A DNA stretch of 64,000 nt, taken from the NCBI RefSeq assembly GCF_949987535.1, contig NC_080082.1, positions 30,974,011-31,038,010 of the forward strand, in the 5' to 3' direction. The notes below the pieces were generated by a model that was not told the DNA's origin, did no database searches, and saw only the letters and a program-made list of their open reading frames with translations. Of this stretch, positions 22,140-33,370 are shown piece by piece. The position numbers and the translations under genes were made by a program. The number at the start of each line of letters is the position of its first letter. Position 1 is the stretch's first letter. Origin of the DNA: Balaenoptera acutorostrata. Lineage: Eukaryota; Chordata; Mammalia; Artiodactyla; Balaenopteridae.

Positions 22140-22875
22140 AAGGACGATGAATCCAGAAAGTAGAGCAAGCAGGATGAGAAAGAAACAATCTGAGGTAAGG
22201 GTAGAGTGAATGGAGAAAAAACACAATTGATTAATTAAAAACCATCATCTGAACAGCAGGTTGGATACTGCAGAAAATCAATTTAATGAGGTAAAAGACA
22301 AATTCAAGACATTTTCTTTTATACACATGGGAAAGTTTGAGAGATACCGATTTATAGTGACAGAGAAAAATGATCAAAGATGTATTTGAAAAACTTAAAG
22401 ATTGCCACTAACAGAACAAAAATGGGGTCTCTCCTAAATTTTTTTAATTAAAGGAAGAAATTAAACATTATATGTTTTTTTAAAAAGGAAGAAGAGGAAA
22501 GCAAATAAGTCTAAAAAACAAAGCAAAATAATAGAAAACCAAATGTTAGTCATAATAAGTAAATAGATTAACTATTATATACAAAACCAGATAAATGAAT
22601 TAACTCTATTAAATTCAGAGGTTCTCAGAGTAAAAAAAAAAAAAAAGCTAGTTAATGAGATAATCCTAAAACAAAAGAACTCAAGAGTATTAAATAAGGA
22701 TATAAAAATTTGAATAATATAATAAGGTTGATTTAATATATACATATCAAATTTTACTCCCTACAAAGGAACACTATAGTCTTTTAAATTTTCCATAGAA
22801 TATTTGCAGTAATTATCTTTTAGCTTCCAATATTAATCTTAATCAATTCAAAAAAATGTATACAGCTCCTGACAG
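22140..22875 (+). mobile_element. Very old L1 or HAL1 fragment
   Basis: A-rich sequence with 'agattaactattatataca', 'gaattaactctattaaattc' and 'atcttaatcaattcaaaaaa', which recall decayed L1/HAL1 coding sequence (ttaaattcaccagtt..., aatcttaataaattcaaaaa...). No frame remains. The assignment is moderate to weak. Confidence 0.45.
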
Positions 22876-23696
22876 GTGGTTTTAAGACTGAGAATCAAAC
22901 CCAGCAATGATCTCCCCCTCATTCCCAAGATCCCAATAGAATGTTTTGAAGAAATCTAAGAATAAGAAAAAATCTGTAGCTGTCCTAGAAAACAGAAGAA
23001 TGCAATTCAGCGGACTCAAGTTTTAAAGAACTTCTGGAAGCTACAGAAATAGAGTGAAAAATACTCCATCCAGTGACAAAGAGCCTGCCTTGAATGGCAG
23101 GCACGGAGGAACGCCGAGAAGAATCTAGACACTCAAGGAGTCCAGGAGAACCCCTAACACCAGAAGGGCCGGGCTCAGGATGAGGACGACCTGAAGTGGG
23201 CAATGGGGCACTTGAACATTGTCCTCTTCAAGATTCTGGTGACTATCGAGCCACTACCAGTGACGGGAAGTGTCACCGGGGTGAAATCGATGTACCCTTC
23301 CTGATCTCTGGGGCTCCCTGTGGCCCCTGGGCTCTGGCCCCTTGCCCTGTAGACAAAGTGTTGCATGATAAAGACCCAAAGAAAAGTCATCAGCATGTCA
23401 TACTTTTTCAAAGCATGAATTTCTCACAGTCCCCATATGAAAAATTCAGCATCTTCATTCTCAGATTCCAAAATGCTGAGTTTAGAGATTTAAAAAAAAA
23501 AAAAAAATTGGAGGCAGGGGGTGGGAACGGGAAGCCAAGCCATATCTCCATTTTGAAAGTGAAGCCAGCCCAGTTTCCTCATTTCCTTTTTGTTTTATTT
23601 TTGTTTGTTTGTTTTTCCAGAAAAAAAAAAATCTAGGAATGATTTTTGAGTTCTTTTCCAAATTCATACTGAATAAAAATAGTCTCATGTTTCACA
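22876..23696. other. Non-coding segment with A-runs
   Basis: No gene is supported. A-runs at 23491-23506 and 23621-23630 are the only clear simple repeats. The frame at 23196-23636 contains a run of lysines from the A-run and no domain. Confidence 0.35.
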
Positions 23697-23893
23697 AAGT
23701 GCTTTGAGACATACATAATTTCATTCGCCCCTCACACTAACCCTTTTAATTAGGTAGCCCAGGTATTATTATGCCCATTTAACAGATGACCAATGGGAAA
23801 ACTGAGGCCCAGAGAAGTTACGTGGCTTGCCCAGAGTGGTAGAGCTGACTCTTGAACCCAGAACTTCTAACTCTAAGACCAGTGTTCTTGTTC
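23697..23893 (-). mobile_element. MIR SINE
   Basis: Plus-strand order 'aggtattattatgcccattt', 'aactgaggcccagagaagtt', 'gacttgcccagag'-like and 'cttgaacccagaacttctaa' is the reverse of MIR across almost its full length. Confidence 0.85.
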
Positions 23894-24899
23894 CTTCACC
23901 AATGACCATAGTACCTTGACCTGACTAATAACCTTTGTAAAGCAAGAGCCTTGGCCACATTCATGGGAGCTGAGATGGTTCTAAAAGAGTGACCAGAACT
24001 AACAGGAGCAGCTAACACATGAACTTTTCTGTTGAGAGCTCGCCCTGGTCTTTGACTCATTCTTTCCTTTAATTAAATGGGAGAGTGGTGGGAGTGGCCA
24101 CCGCTCCTACCCTGTCCCTTCCCAGGGAGCCTGTCTCCTGGTCCACACTCATGGGAGCCGCAGAAGATGCAACGGGCAGCCCATCACTCCAGCAGAGGCA
24201 GCCCAAGTGACTTCACTGCGAAGGGGCCTGGAAATGGGTAGTCAGGGGCCCCGGGGAGGGAGGGTGTCTGCCCTCTTAATGCAGATGAGGTCTCCAAACC
24301 TCTCCCACGAGACTTGCCCGTGGCCGAGGACAAGGCACTCTGAACTCTGGAGCTGGCTTTTTAGTTCAAGGCTTGGCACAAAGATTTATGTTCCTGGGCC
24401 GACCGTACTCACCATCCATCACAATTAGTTACAAGAAAATCTCTCTTTGTGTTTTTAAAAGCCCTTCGAGTTACATTCCATTATGCAGTTAACATATCGC
24501 AGATGGTAGGGCCATTGTTCAACCAGGGAACCATTTTTTGATCTCTGAAAAGGAAGGCAGGGAACAAGCACTTGACCTCCCCAGAGGCCCTGGAAACCCG
24601 GAGCCCAGAGTAGAGGAGAGAGAACAAAGAAGGGGGGACCCCAGCTCACTCCCGAGGACTCGGTGGTAGGGCTGAAATGAGTGGCTGAACAAAGCAGAAG
24701 GGCTTGGGTTACCGGCCTTTTTCTTGAGGGAACTTAACCTGGGTGCCCTCTGGTCTCTAGAATATCCAGTCTGTCTTCTCCTCTAAGGCAGGCACTCTCC
24801 CAGGCTGGTTCATATCCGACTCATTCAATTCATGTGGGATCGACGTCCCTGCTGGAAACTCAGATGATGAGAAGTGAAGGGACAGTTGTATATTGTCCC
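23894..24899. other. Non-coding segment, nothing recognised
   Basis: No gene or clear repeat. Open frames are short and lack domains. Confidence 0.35.
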
Positions 24900-25385
24900 C
24901 CCAAACTGCTCCCTACCTCCTCCCATCACTGCTCTCAATAAATGGCACGAGCTGCTAGCCCAGGGCTTGCGGCAGCTTTTGTTCTGCTCCCAGATGGTCA
25001 CTCCCCTGCTGCAGGAGGGTTCTGGGGTCCCATTCCCCAGCTGAGACTTGCAGTGTGCCCTGTGGGAGGAGTATACAACCTGCCCTTGACATTGACTTGG
25101 CCACGTGACTTGCTTTAGCCAATGGCACGTGAGAGGGCATGAGGTAGGCAGAAGTTTTCCAAGCCATGTGTGTTTCTGCTTGTTTCCTTCCTTTTTTTCT
25201 AATCTATCCAGAAGACAGGCTGCTCCTTCAGGCTGGATCCTGCAATGAAATAGATGTGTTTGAAGCAGATTCAGCAACCCACAGTGACCTTCAGTTGACA
25301 TGGGACCTAAGTGAGAAATAAAACTGTTTTTAAGCTACTGAGATTCTGGGGCTGTTTGTTACCGCAGCATAACTTAGTAAAATTG
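24900..25385 (+). mobile_element. Ancient LTR-like repeat, family unassigned
   Basis: 'cacgtgacttgctttagcca', 'gagaaataaaactgttttta', 'agctactgagattctggggc' and 'tgtttgttaccgcagcataa' match the end of a common mammalian dispersed repeat with an LTR-like AATAAA terminus. The name is not certain. The minus-strand frame over it is chance. Confidence 0.6.
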
Positions 25386-26130
25386 GAAGAATTCAGGCCC
25401 CAAATTGAGGGGTCGTCCTTGATTACCTTCTTTCACTCAGCCTCCACATCCATCTGCACCAAGTCCTACCATCTCTACCGTCAACTCTGTCTCAAAACTA
25501 CCCCCTTTTCTCCATCCCTATGGCCACTATCTCCATCCTTTGCTTACTGGACCACGCAGCACTCTGCTCCCAGTTTGCATTCTTGCTCTTCTCCCATCCT
25601 TTCTCCACTCAGCAGCTGGTCTGTTTTTCAAGCAGTGGAAATCAAATGATGCCTCTCCCAAGATTAAACCCCCTTCCAAGATTTCTCATAGTTTTTACAA
25701 GAAAGGTCTAACTCCTTGTCCTGCCCACAGGTTCCGTGGCCCAAGCTCTTCACGTCTCTCCACTGCAGCTCAGACTTCTCTGCTCTCTCTTCCTCAAACA
25801 TGCCCATTCTTTTGCCATCTCCAGATCTCTGCCTGGAATGTTCTTTCCCAAATCGGGTGACTTCTCCAGGAATCAGTACAAATGTCATCTGCTCAGAGAG
25901 GCCTTCCCTGACCAACTCCCCCTCTGCCCCCCCAGCTCTATTTCAGTACAAAGGTGGCTCTCATCCATTTATAATTATCTTGTTTGCTGGTTTATTTACT
26001 TTCTGTCTGCCCCCTACACTCCAGAATAGAATGCAAACCCCATGAGAGAAGGGACAATTATCTTCTCTGACGCATCCCCAGTGCCTGGCACATGGGTGCT
26101 TGACAAATATTTGTTGAATAATGTCTAAAT
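25386..26130 (+). mobile_element. L2 LINE 3' end, long copy
   Basis: The order is diagnostic: 'gtcgtccttgattacctt', 'catctgcaccaagtcctacc', 'tctctgcctggaatgttctt', 'tcagagaggccttccctgac', 'catgagagaagggacaatta', 'ccccagtgcctggcacatgg' and 'acaaatatttgttgaataat'. Several plus-strand frames are open across it, but they translate the L2 3' part and are not host genes. Confidence 0.9.
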
Positions 26131-26276
26131 AAATGGAATGACTTTAGTCAACCTTCTCATTGTATGGTTGAAGGAACCAGAAACCGATTCCCAGGGAGTT
26201 TGTGTCTGGTGAGGACCCCCACTGTCCCCTAGTTAGCTAATGGCATCAGCTGTAGAAGAACCCAGATCTCAAGACA

Positions 26277-26340
26277 CCATCCAATCCCAACCCCATCCAG
26301 TCCCGACCCCATGCAATACCGACCCCATCCAATCAACGCT
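26277..26340 (+). repeat. 16-bp minisatellite, four copies
   Basis: Four units of the pattern CCATCCAATCCCAACC sit back to back (26277-26292, 26293-26308, 26309-26324, 26325-26340). Each differs at a few bases, and the last is the most diverged. Confidence 0.9.
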
Positions 26341-26564
26341 TTCCTCTCTATGTCACTCCTCTTCTCCTCCTTCTAAATCTCTTTAGTCTCCTTCCCTTCC
26401 TTGTCCCTGTGTGTAACCTTCACTGAGATCAGAAACTTCTTCCCTATGTTTAATATATAGCCCTCAAGCAGCAGCTTATACCCCGATGAACTCAACCACT
26501 GACCTATTAAGAATCTGGCAAAGGAAATGGCCATGCCTCCATTCCTAGCCTGTAAAAAGATGGT
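26341..26564. other. Short non-coding segment
   Basis: CT-rich at first, with no gene or clear repeat. Confidence 0.35.
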
Positions 26565-26782
26565 ACTAATAACAGCTAACTTCCTTGAGCACCTGCAGGT
26601 ATTAACTCATTTAATCTTCTCAGCAACCTAAAGGTAGAGGCTATTATTATCTTCGTGTTTTGGTGAAGACTCAGGAGCACAGAATGGTTACCTAACTTAC
26701 CCAAGGTCACACAGCTAGTGAGTGGTGGGTCTGGGATTGGAGCAGCCTGGCTCTAGAGCCTGGGCACTTACCTACTGTGCCA
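26565..26782 (-). mobile_element. MIR SINE
   Basis: 'attaactcatttaatcttct', 'acccaaggtcacacagctag', 'tgagtggtgggtctgggatt' and 'tctagagcctgggcactta' form a nearly complete reverse MIR. Confidence 0.9.
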
Positions 26783-26949
26783 TCCTGACCAGATCAGTGG
26801 CCTGTGGGGCTCTCCCAAGTCACATTCAACCAGAAATAACACCATCAGTCAGTACACCCTCGAAGAAAATATACACATTTTCAAAATCCAACCACACTTC
26901 TTCCCTCCCGTCTCAAGGTTCCTGTGATATTATGGAAAAAAAAAAAAAC

Positions 26950-27284
26950 CATGGACTCTGAAGGCAGACAAGCTGGGTCAGCTGTCATTTACTGAGTACT
27001 GACTATGTTCCAGGCACAGAGCTATGGACTTAGCGTGTGTTATCTCATTTGACAGATGAGGAAACTGAGGCTTAGGAAGGCTGAGTACGTTGTATAAGCT
27101 CACAGGCAGAGAGAGAACATTCCAGCTCAGGCAATCTGACTAAATGACTGTGGTCAAGACACCCAATCCCTCTGAGTCTCCTGGCACTCCATCTACACAA
27201 TGATCCAAACGGATAACACACACTCACAAAACACCCGCAGCACCGCGTGGCACCCAGCGGACCGTCAGACGGTAGCTGACACGT
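26950..27284 (+). mobile_element. MIR SINE interrupted by a second MIR
   Basis: The outer forward MIR has its 5' part at 26950-26979 ('atggactctgaaggcagac', 'aagctgggt') and its 3' part at 27141-27284 ('tgactgtggtcaagacac', 'ctctgagtctcctggcac', 'ggcacccagcggaccgtcag'). The intervening 26980-27140 is a separate reverse MIR. Confidence 0.65.
26980..27140 (-). mobile_element. MIR SINE nested inside another MIR
   Basis: 'ctgactatgttccaggcaca', 'gttatctcatttgacagatg', 'aggaaactgaggcttagg' and 'ctcaggcaatctgac' are reverse MIR words in order. No target duplication survives clearly. Confidence 0.75.
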
Positions 27285-28550
27285 AGCGAGGAGGCTTCCC
27301 CGCCCCTGGGCACAGGTGCTCATTAGAAACCACTGCCTCGGCTCAACTAGCAAGCAGCCAGGGATTTCAGAGACTCCTGAGAAAAGTATTGATCCACTAA
27401 CGACCCACCAAAATCGCTAGAAAGCCATCTGCAAACAAAACGCACTTGAGAAATCAGTTGTCACCAGCTCCTTAACCTTCATGGCCAGTGGGGTCAGACG
27501 GCGAACTTCATTCCCTAATGTCGTGGTTCCTCCCCGCCCCCCGCCCCTTCCTGAGCCTCTGAGCTCGCTGGTGAGCAGCTTTGGGAACAGGCAGCTAACC
27601 TTTTCAGACCCTCCGCCTCCCAGCTAAAAAGGAATCGAGCCCAAGGTGACCCCAGAGAGCCCCAAATCAGATTCATTTTCTCTAAGTCCTAATAAATGAG
27701 AAGGAGGCAGAGTGTTTCATCTCCCGCTTATCAATTGCATGATCCATCCTGGGGACGCGGCCATGAGGCTGGGGGCATGACAGATCCATCTCATTAAGCG
27801 GCGAATTCATCATACTTTCCATGTCCATTCGAAGTGCCTTCTCAGCCCACCCCTGCCTTGTCTCCCTGTCACTACGATCTACTCAAGAGCACATCCGCTG
27901 GCCAAGCCACAAGGAGGTGGACTTAAAGGGCCCCACTTGAAAAACACCAGGGGTCCCTCCTTGAAGGCCTTACTTTATTTATTCTCAGTACAGATCCGGA
28001 ACTCTGGCTGTGCCCGGGCTGCTGGTTGGAAGCTGGCAGAGGGACCTTAGACCCCACACACTGGATATCAGATGAGGAGAGCAAGATGGCGTCCCTAAGT
28101 AGACCACGGGCATCTCCCAAATTCCAGAGTGCCACGATCTTCCCAGGACTCCTGTTGGGTCCTTCCTGCTCTGGGACAGACTGGGTTTCTGAAGGACCCG
28201 TTGAGGACTCCAAGTGGCTCTATGGGTGAATTCCATCAGAGCCCAAAGGCAGGCTTTGTCAGAATCAGCAGCCTTTCGGAGGGCAAAAGCCATAACTGGT
28301 CATTCAAAGAGACAGGACTTCTGTGACCCAGACCATCTGCCCTGCAGATAGTAGGACAGAGGGGATGCCCCCGAGGCATCAAGACTAGCAGAACCTACCA
28401 CAGACCTGGATTCAAGGTCAAATTGGGAGGGCTCTCTGCCATCCAAACCTGATCTTCATGGAGGAGAAAATTGTCACTCAGTCTAACCTTGACCAAAAGG
28501 CAAGAGGCCAAGGGAAGATTTGTAAAAGCCCACAAAGGAGAACTCAATAT
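27285..28550. other. Non-coding segment, partly conserved-looking
   Basis: No gene is supported. The part at 27650-27830 is repeat-free, with 'cttatcaattgcatgatcc' and 'ctcattaagcggcgaattc', and looks like a candidate conserved block. Short frames on both strands at 27.9-28.3 kb have no domains. Confidence 0.35.
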
Positions 28551-28565
28551 CTGTCTCTATCTATT

Positions 28566-28751
28566 ATTTTTTTATTTATAAAATATTTTATTTATTTATT
28601 TGTCTAGGCTGCGCCAGGTCTTAGTCGCGGCATGCATGTGGGTTCTTAGTTGCGGCACGCACGTGGGATCTAGTTCCCCGATCAGGGATCGGACCTGGGC
28701 CCCCTGCACTGGGAGCTCGGAGTCTTACCCACTGGACCACCAGGGAAGTCC
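28566..28751 (-). mobile_element. CHR-type SINE with perfect 15-bp target duplication
   Basis: The minus strand starts GGGACTTCCCTGGTGGTCCA, has a B-box-like GGTCCGATCCC, and ends in an A/T-rich tail. Both sides carry CTGTCTCTATCTATT (28551-28565 and 28752-28766) without mismatch. This is an inferred recent insertion in the lineage. Confidence 0.92.
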
Positions 28752-28766
28752 CTGTCTCTATCTATT

Positions 28767-29077
28767 GTTTAAGGAGTTTGAAAGCAAATAGGAACTAGTT
28801 GCTCCTCTCAAGTGAGGTGAAAGAGAGCTCTAATTGGCTATCACCCTGACCCACAATTTATTCCCTGAACATCTTCCCTCCCTACCTTGGGAGCAGTTTC
28901 CCAGCTGTGTCCGCAGTGCAAGCCCTCCATATCCCCCCTCAAGAGCATTTTGAGAGCCCTGGTCGGCTCAAACAGGAAAAGTTCCTTCCTTAAAGCAGAG
29001 ATGTGTAGTTACCATCTGAATGTTGCTCAGTCTTGTCTTGGACAGGAAATTAAAGGGGCTCTTAAAAGCCTTTGGAC
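28767..29077. other. Short non-coding segment
   Basis: No gene or clear repeat before the L1. Confidence 0.35.
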
Positions 29078-30148
29078 AGATAGGACACCAAAAACACAGG
29101 CAACCGAAGGAAAGAAATAGATAAATTGGGCTTCATCAAATTTAAAAATGTTTGTGCTTCAAAGGACAGACTCGAGAAGGTGAAAGATAACCCACAGAAT
29201 GAGAGAATGTTTGTAAGTCAATATCTGATAAAGGAATAGTGTCCAGAATATGTAAAGAACACATAACTCAACAATAAAACTGGAAATAACTCAATTAAAA
29301 GGTGAGCAAAGGGTTTGAGTAGTCATTTTTCCAAAGATAATATGCAAATGGAGGAAAAGTACATGAAAACATGCTCAACACCATTAGCTGTTAGGGAAAA
29401 GTAAATCAAAACCACAAGAAGATACCACTTCATATCCGTTAGGACAGCTATCATTAAAAAAGACGGATGATGATAAGGGTTGGTGAAGATGTGGAGAAAT
29501 TGGAATCCTCATAAACTTCTGATGGGAATATAAAATGGTGTAGTTGCTTTGGAAATCAGTTTGGCAGTTCCTCAAAAAGTTAAACATAGAGTTAATACAT
29601 GAACAGCAATTCCACTCCCGGGTATATATGCAGGACAACCTGAAACACATCCACACAAAAACTTGCACACAGATGTTCATAGCATGATTATTCATAAGAG
29701 CCCCAAAGTGGAAGCAACTAAAATATCCATGAATTAATGAATAAATAAACAAAATGTGGTCTATCTCTACAATGCAATATTATTTAACCGTAAAAAGAAT
29801 GAAGTACTGACACATGCTACAACATGAATGAAACTTGAAAACATTATGCTAAGTGAAAGATGCCCAGAAAAGTCCACATACTTTATAATTCCACTTATAT
29901 GAAATGTCCAGTATAGGTAAATCCATAGAGACAAAAAATTGATTAGTGGTTGCCAGGGGCTGGGGAAAGGGGAGAGTGGGCATGACTTCTACCGGGTATG
30001 GGGTTTCTTTTTGGACTGATGAAAATGTTCTGTTATATAGTGGTGATAGTTGCATGACTTTGAGAGTGTACTAAAAATCACTGAATGGTACACTTTAAGG
30101 GGGTGAATTTTATGGTATGTGAATTATATCTCAATTAAAGAAAAACTC
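29078..30148 (+). mobile_element. Old L1, ORF2 3' part plus 3' UTR
   Basis: It starts within ORF2 ('aaaaacacaggcaaccgaag', 'aaattgggcttcatcaaat'), continues with 'agataccacttcatatccgt', 'aatgcaatattatttaaccg' and 'ggttgccaggggctgggg', and ends with 'ttatatctcaattaaag'. Many stops and shifts break the frame. The 122-residue minus-strand frame is an antisense shadow. Confidence 0.88.
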
Positions 30149-30569
30149 TTTGGCAATGATTACAAGGATCAAAGTCAGACAACCTAGAGAAGGGTGCAAC
30201 GGCTAACTTTAGCAGATCCCAAGAAGGCGATGGAAGTTACTGTAAGAGCATGAGAGGGCCATGGCACTGACCAGAGCTGAGTGTGGGGAAGTCTGCTGGT
30301 GGACGGAAGGGATGAGATGGAGCAAGAAGATCAGCCATGCTGCTGCCGTCTTCCCAGGCTAGCTGTCCCATCATAAACGGAACAGAACTGAGTCTTTAAA
30401 GACAAAGTAAGCTCCTTCTGCTTCCAGTTAATGTAAACCCCAGTGAGCTTAAGGAAGATCAGCAAAGCCTTCTGTGTCCCTTAGAACCTCAGGCATTGAG
30501 GACCCCCTGAGAGCATCCGTTTCGTCCATGACCCACACTAAAGTCTGGAAATTAAGAATCGTGGTGATC
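30149..30569. other. Non-coding segment, nothing recognised
   Basis: No gene or clear repeat. Confidence 0.35.
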
Positions 30570-30715
30570 GGCCCAGTTTTGACTTTACTGGCTGTATGAC
30601 CTGGGGCAAGTCATGCAACTGTTTTGGATCTCAACCTCCTTCCTTGAAAGTGAAGAAATTGGGACAGTTGGTTTCCAGGGTCCTTCTAGCTCTAGAATTC
30701 CAGGATTCCATAACA
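30570..30715 (+). mobile_element. MIR-family fragment
   Basis: 'tactggctgtatgacctggg' and 'gcaagtcatgcaactg' match the MIR core; the downstream part is diverged ('gtccttctagctctagaatt'). Confidence 0.65.
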
Positions 30716-32474
30716 GAATTCCCAGAGCAAATGACACTTTTCCTGTTTCCTGACGTCTCGTTTTCTGAATTGGTCTTTGATCATGAATCGTATTGTGTGA
30801 TTTCCATCCTATTCCTTTTTCCTACTCAAACTGGGCTGGAGGTTTGTCCAGGCCGGAGTCTTGAATCCTGCACAGGACCTGGCAGGAAGTGAAATTCTCG
30901 GTAGTTTTTCAATGAATGCCTATTGGCATTGAGTTGAAATGTTCTTCAGGATTCAGTCTAATGACCTGGTTCATATCTCCGTGCAGTTGTGGAGAACCTG
31001 GCCACTCTATAGGTTGAGAATTAGGAAGTATTAGCAGGGGGTTCTGAGACTGGACCCCAATATTTCTGAACTCTTGGTAGTTCCAAGAGTGGACGCTGGG
31101 ACTGTCCTTTGGGGTAACCCCCATTTTTGGAGGGACCGCTTGGTGGGTGAGTTTATTCATGTAGAGATTAAGTAAGACCCTCCTGTGCTGTGGGAATGGA
31201 GTCACCCAGAGACACATGCTTCAGAAGAAATGCTAAGACATCTGCTTCTTCGTATCAAAGGCTGCCTTCATGAAGGACAGGGCTTACTTCTGCAGATAAT
31301 TATGGTATTAACCAATTAAAACAAAATCCTTTCCCTTAAAAGGGGTCAGCAGTGAGGCCTTGGGGCTGGAGATGGGGAAAGAGAGAACCATTAGAAAGGA
31401 GCTCCTTGCCTGGGAAGAAAATCTAGCACCTACAATATGGTGGAAAAGTGGGGAGGGGTAAAGGGGAGAGGTGGCAAGTACACCCCCCTGGTGAATTTGA
31501 GAGACTGCTGGCTTCTGGGTGCAGAGAATCCGTGTTTCAGCATTAAGTTTTCCTTCTTGGTGTTGGTTCCCGTAGGTATCATCAACCTTGACGCAACCCT
31601 TGTTCATCATTGCTGTGCAATCTCTGCTTTCTTATGAGGATCTATGGGATGGATCCTTGTCTTCCTTTGTGGGCAGGAAGCTAAAAGAAAGTGCATTTCC
31701 CCAGGAAGGGTCTTCTTGTGGCAGGAGAAGATGCAGCCCTGGGACCTCAGGAGGTGCCCAGGAGCAAAGCAAGAGGCATCTCAAGTGGAGTGGAGGTGGG
31801 CCAGGCGAAGCAGGGGTCTACACTTAGCAGGGCTCTTACCCACAGATACTCTAGAGGAGAAGGGGCGGTGAGAGGACTGCCTATCCTGGCAGCTGTCGGT
31901 GCCACAGAAGGCAGCCCACCCTGCCCCACTCCTCAGACCCACAGGTCTGGCGAGGCCACCTCCTGTAACTGGCCTTCAAACAAAGGCAAAAGCAACCAGA
32001 GCTACTTAGGAGCAAAGAGATGACCAGAGCTGGGGAGTCCAACCCTCCTACAGCCCCAGTTTCATTGGCCACAGCTCCAAGCCTGGACCTCCCATAGGCG
32101 GCAGGAAGCAGCATCCCCAGTGTCTGGGCCCCAAGGCGCCCTGCTAAGGAGCCACGGTGCCCCTCTGGTTGTCACTCGGGAGCACTGCCAAAGCCAATGA
32201 CGTCACAGTTGAAGATGGAATCCGACAGGCCTGGCTGACCGGACACCCTGAGCCTGCGTCTCCATGGTGGAGCCTTAGCCCCACTGTAAGTGCCCACGTC
32301 AGTCCTCCAAGGTTCTGCACACGCCCGTCACTTGTCAGAGTCTTAAGAACTTCTCAGAATGTTAGGAGCCCAGTTAAAGGCTTAGTTCCAATAAAGATGC
32401 TGAGTTTTATAGCTGAGCTTTATGTGGTCACAGGGAAACTTCTGGATAAAGTCATATAATCGTGCTGTCCCTTA
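30716..32474. other. Non-coding segment without recognised features
   Basis: About 1.75 kb with no gene or clear repeat. Several frames of 75-110 codons overlap on both strands (for example 31308-31610 and 31691-32023) but show no domains or conserved motifs. A possible CRE-like TGACGTCA lies at about 32198-32205. Confidence 0.35.
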
Positions 32475-32607
32475 AAAAGCACAGAAAAGAATATAAAAGA
32501 AAAGACATATGTATATATATATATACACATACCTATATATATCACTTAGCTGTATAGCAGAAAATAACACAGCATTGTAAATCAACTATATTTCAACTTA
32601 AAAAAAG
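32475..32607 (+). mobile_element. L1 3' tip
   Basis: 'aaagaatataaaagaaaag', an (AT)n stretch at about 32507-32542, 'agctgtatagcagaaaataa' and 'cattgtaaatcaactatatt' mark the last about 130 bases of an L1. Confidence 0.8.
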
Positions 32608-32635
32608 GGGAAAAAAAGGATTGGGAATTGGGATC

Positions 32636-32825
32636 GACTGCTGATGGGCATGGGGTTTTTTTTGGGAGGGGGTGATGGAATCAGATAGTGGTTCTAGAAT
32701 AAGATAGTGATGATGGTTGCACAACATTGCAAATACACTCAAAACTACTGAATTATACACTTTAAAATGGTTTCCAAGGTGAATTTTATGCTATGTGACT
32801 TTTATCTCAATTTTTTAAAAAAGAT
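32636..32825 (+). mobile_element. Older L1 3' UTR fragment
   Basis: 'gctgatgggcatggggtttt', 'gatgatggttgcacaacat', 'actgaattatacactttaaa' and 'cttttatctcaatttttt' are typical of an older L1 3' end. It lies directly after the L1 tip at 32475-32607. Confidence 0.8.
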
Positions 32826-33370
32826 TAAACAACTCAATTCTAAAAATAAAAAAAAAAAACAAACCCAAAATAAAGAGCACATCCAAGAGAGCCTAACTCC
32901 AAATACAGTAAACAAAACAGCAGCACGAGGACTAGATGGAGTCATGGTTCAGGATGTGGTTTGTGGGGATGAGGCATCCTTTTTGTGAGGCATTCTTGTC
33001 TGTGTGATTTCAGGGGTGCCTCAAACATCTCCCTCACTGAATTTTATACTTGTGCCTTCAGCAATGTATTTCTCTGGGTGAACCCCTTGCTGTGTTTAAA
33101 CAACAAATACTCCCGGGAGGTCTCACTCTCACTCTCTTCTTAGTATGAATGAGTACTTTGGAGGGGAAGAGGGATTGTCAGAAGGGGCATTTGGAAAGAG
33201 GCAAAAAACACAGGAAGAATAGGGATAAAAGACTGAATTCAGCCATATCAGAGTTTTGCTAAGGGCTGCTTTCATATCTAGAGCCAAGCTGAATGCATGT
33301 TTTCCCATTTGTAGGGACAAAAACTATGGCTTCATTCTCCTGTGGCAAGGAATGAGTCAAAAAGAAATTG
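32826..33370. other. Non-coding segment
   Basis: A-rich at first, then no gene or clear repeat. Confidence 0.35.

Noticed and set aside
24825..25301. 158-codon minus-strand frame
   Set aside because: It lies opposite an ancient LTR-like repeat and has no recognisable domain.
26277..26340. Short regular repeats as a possible CRISPR-like array
   Set aside because: Units are directly adjacent with no spacers, in a mammalian genome; it is a minisatellite.
31644..32114. Several overlapping frames near 31.7-32.1 kb that might be an exon
   Set aside because: Frames are open in several readings on both strands, which is expected for GC-rich sequence; no domain or conserved splice context was found.
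32198..32205. CRE (TGACGTCA) as a promoter marker
   Set aside because: A lone site without an adjacent CpG-rich promoter or gene start; kept only as a note in the segment description.
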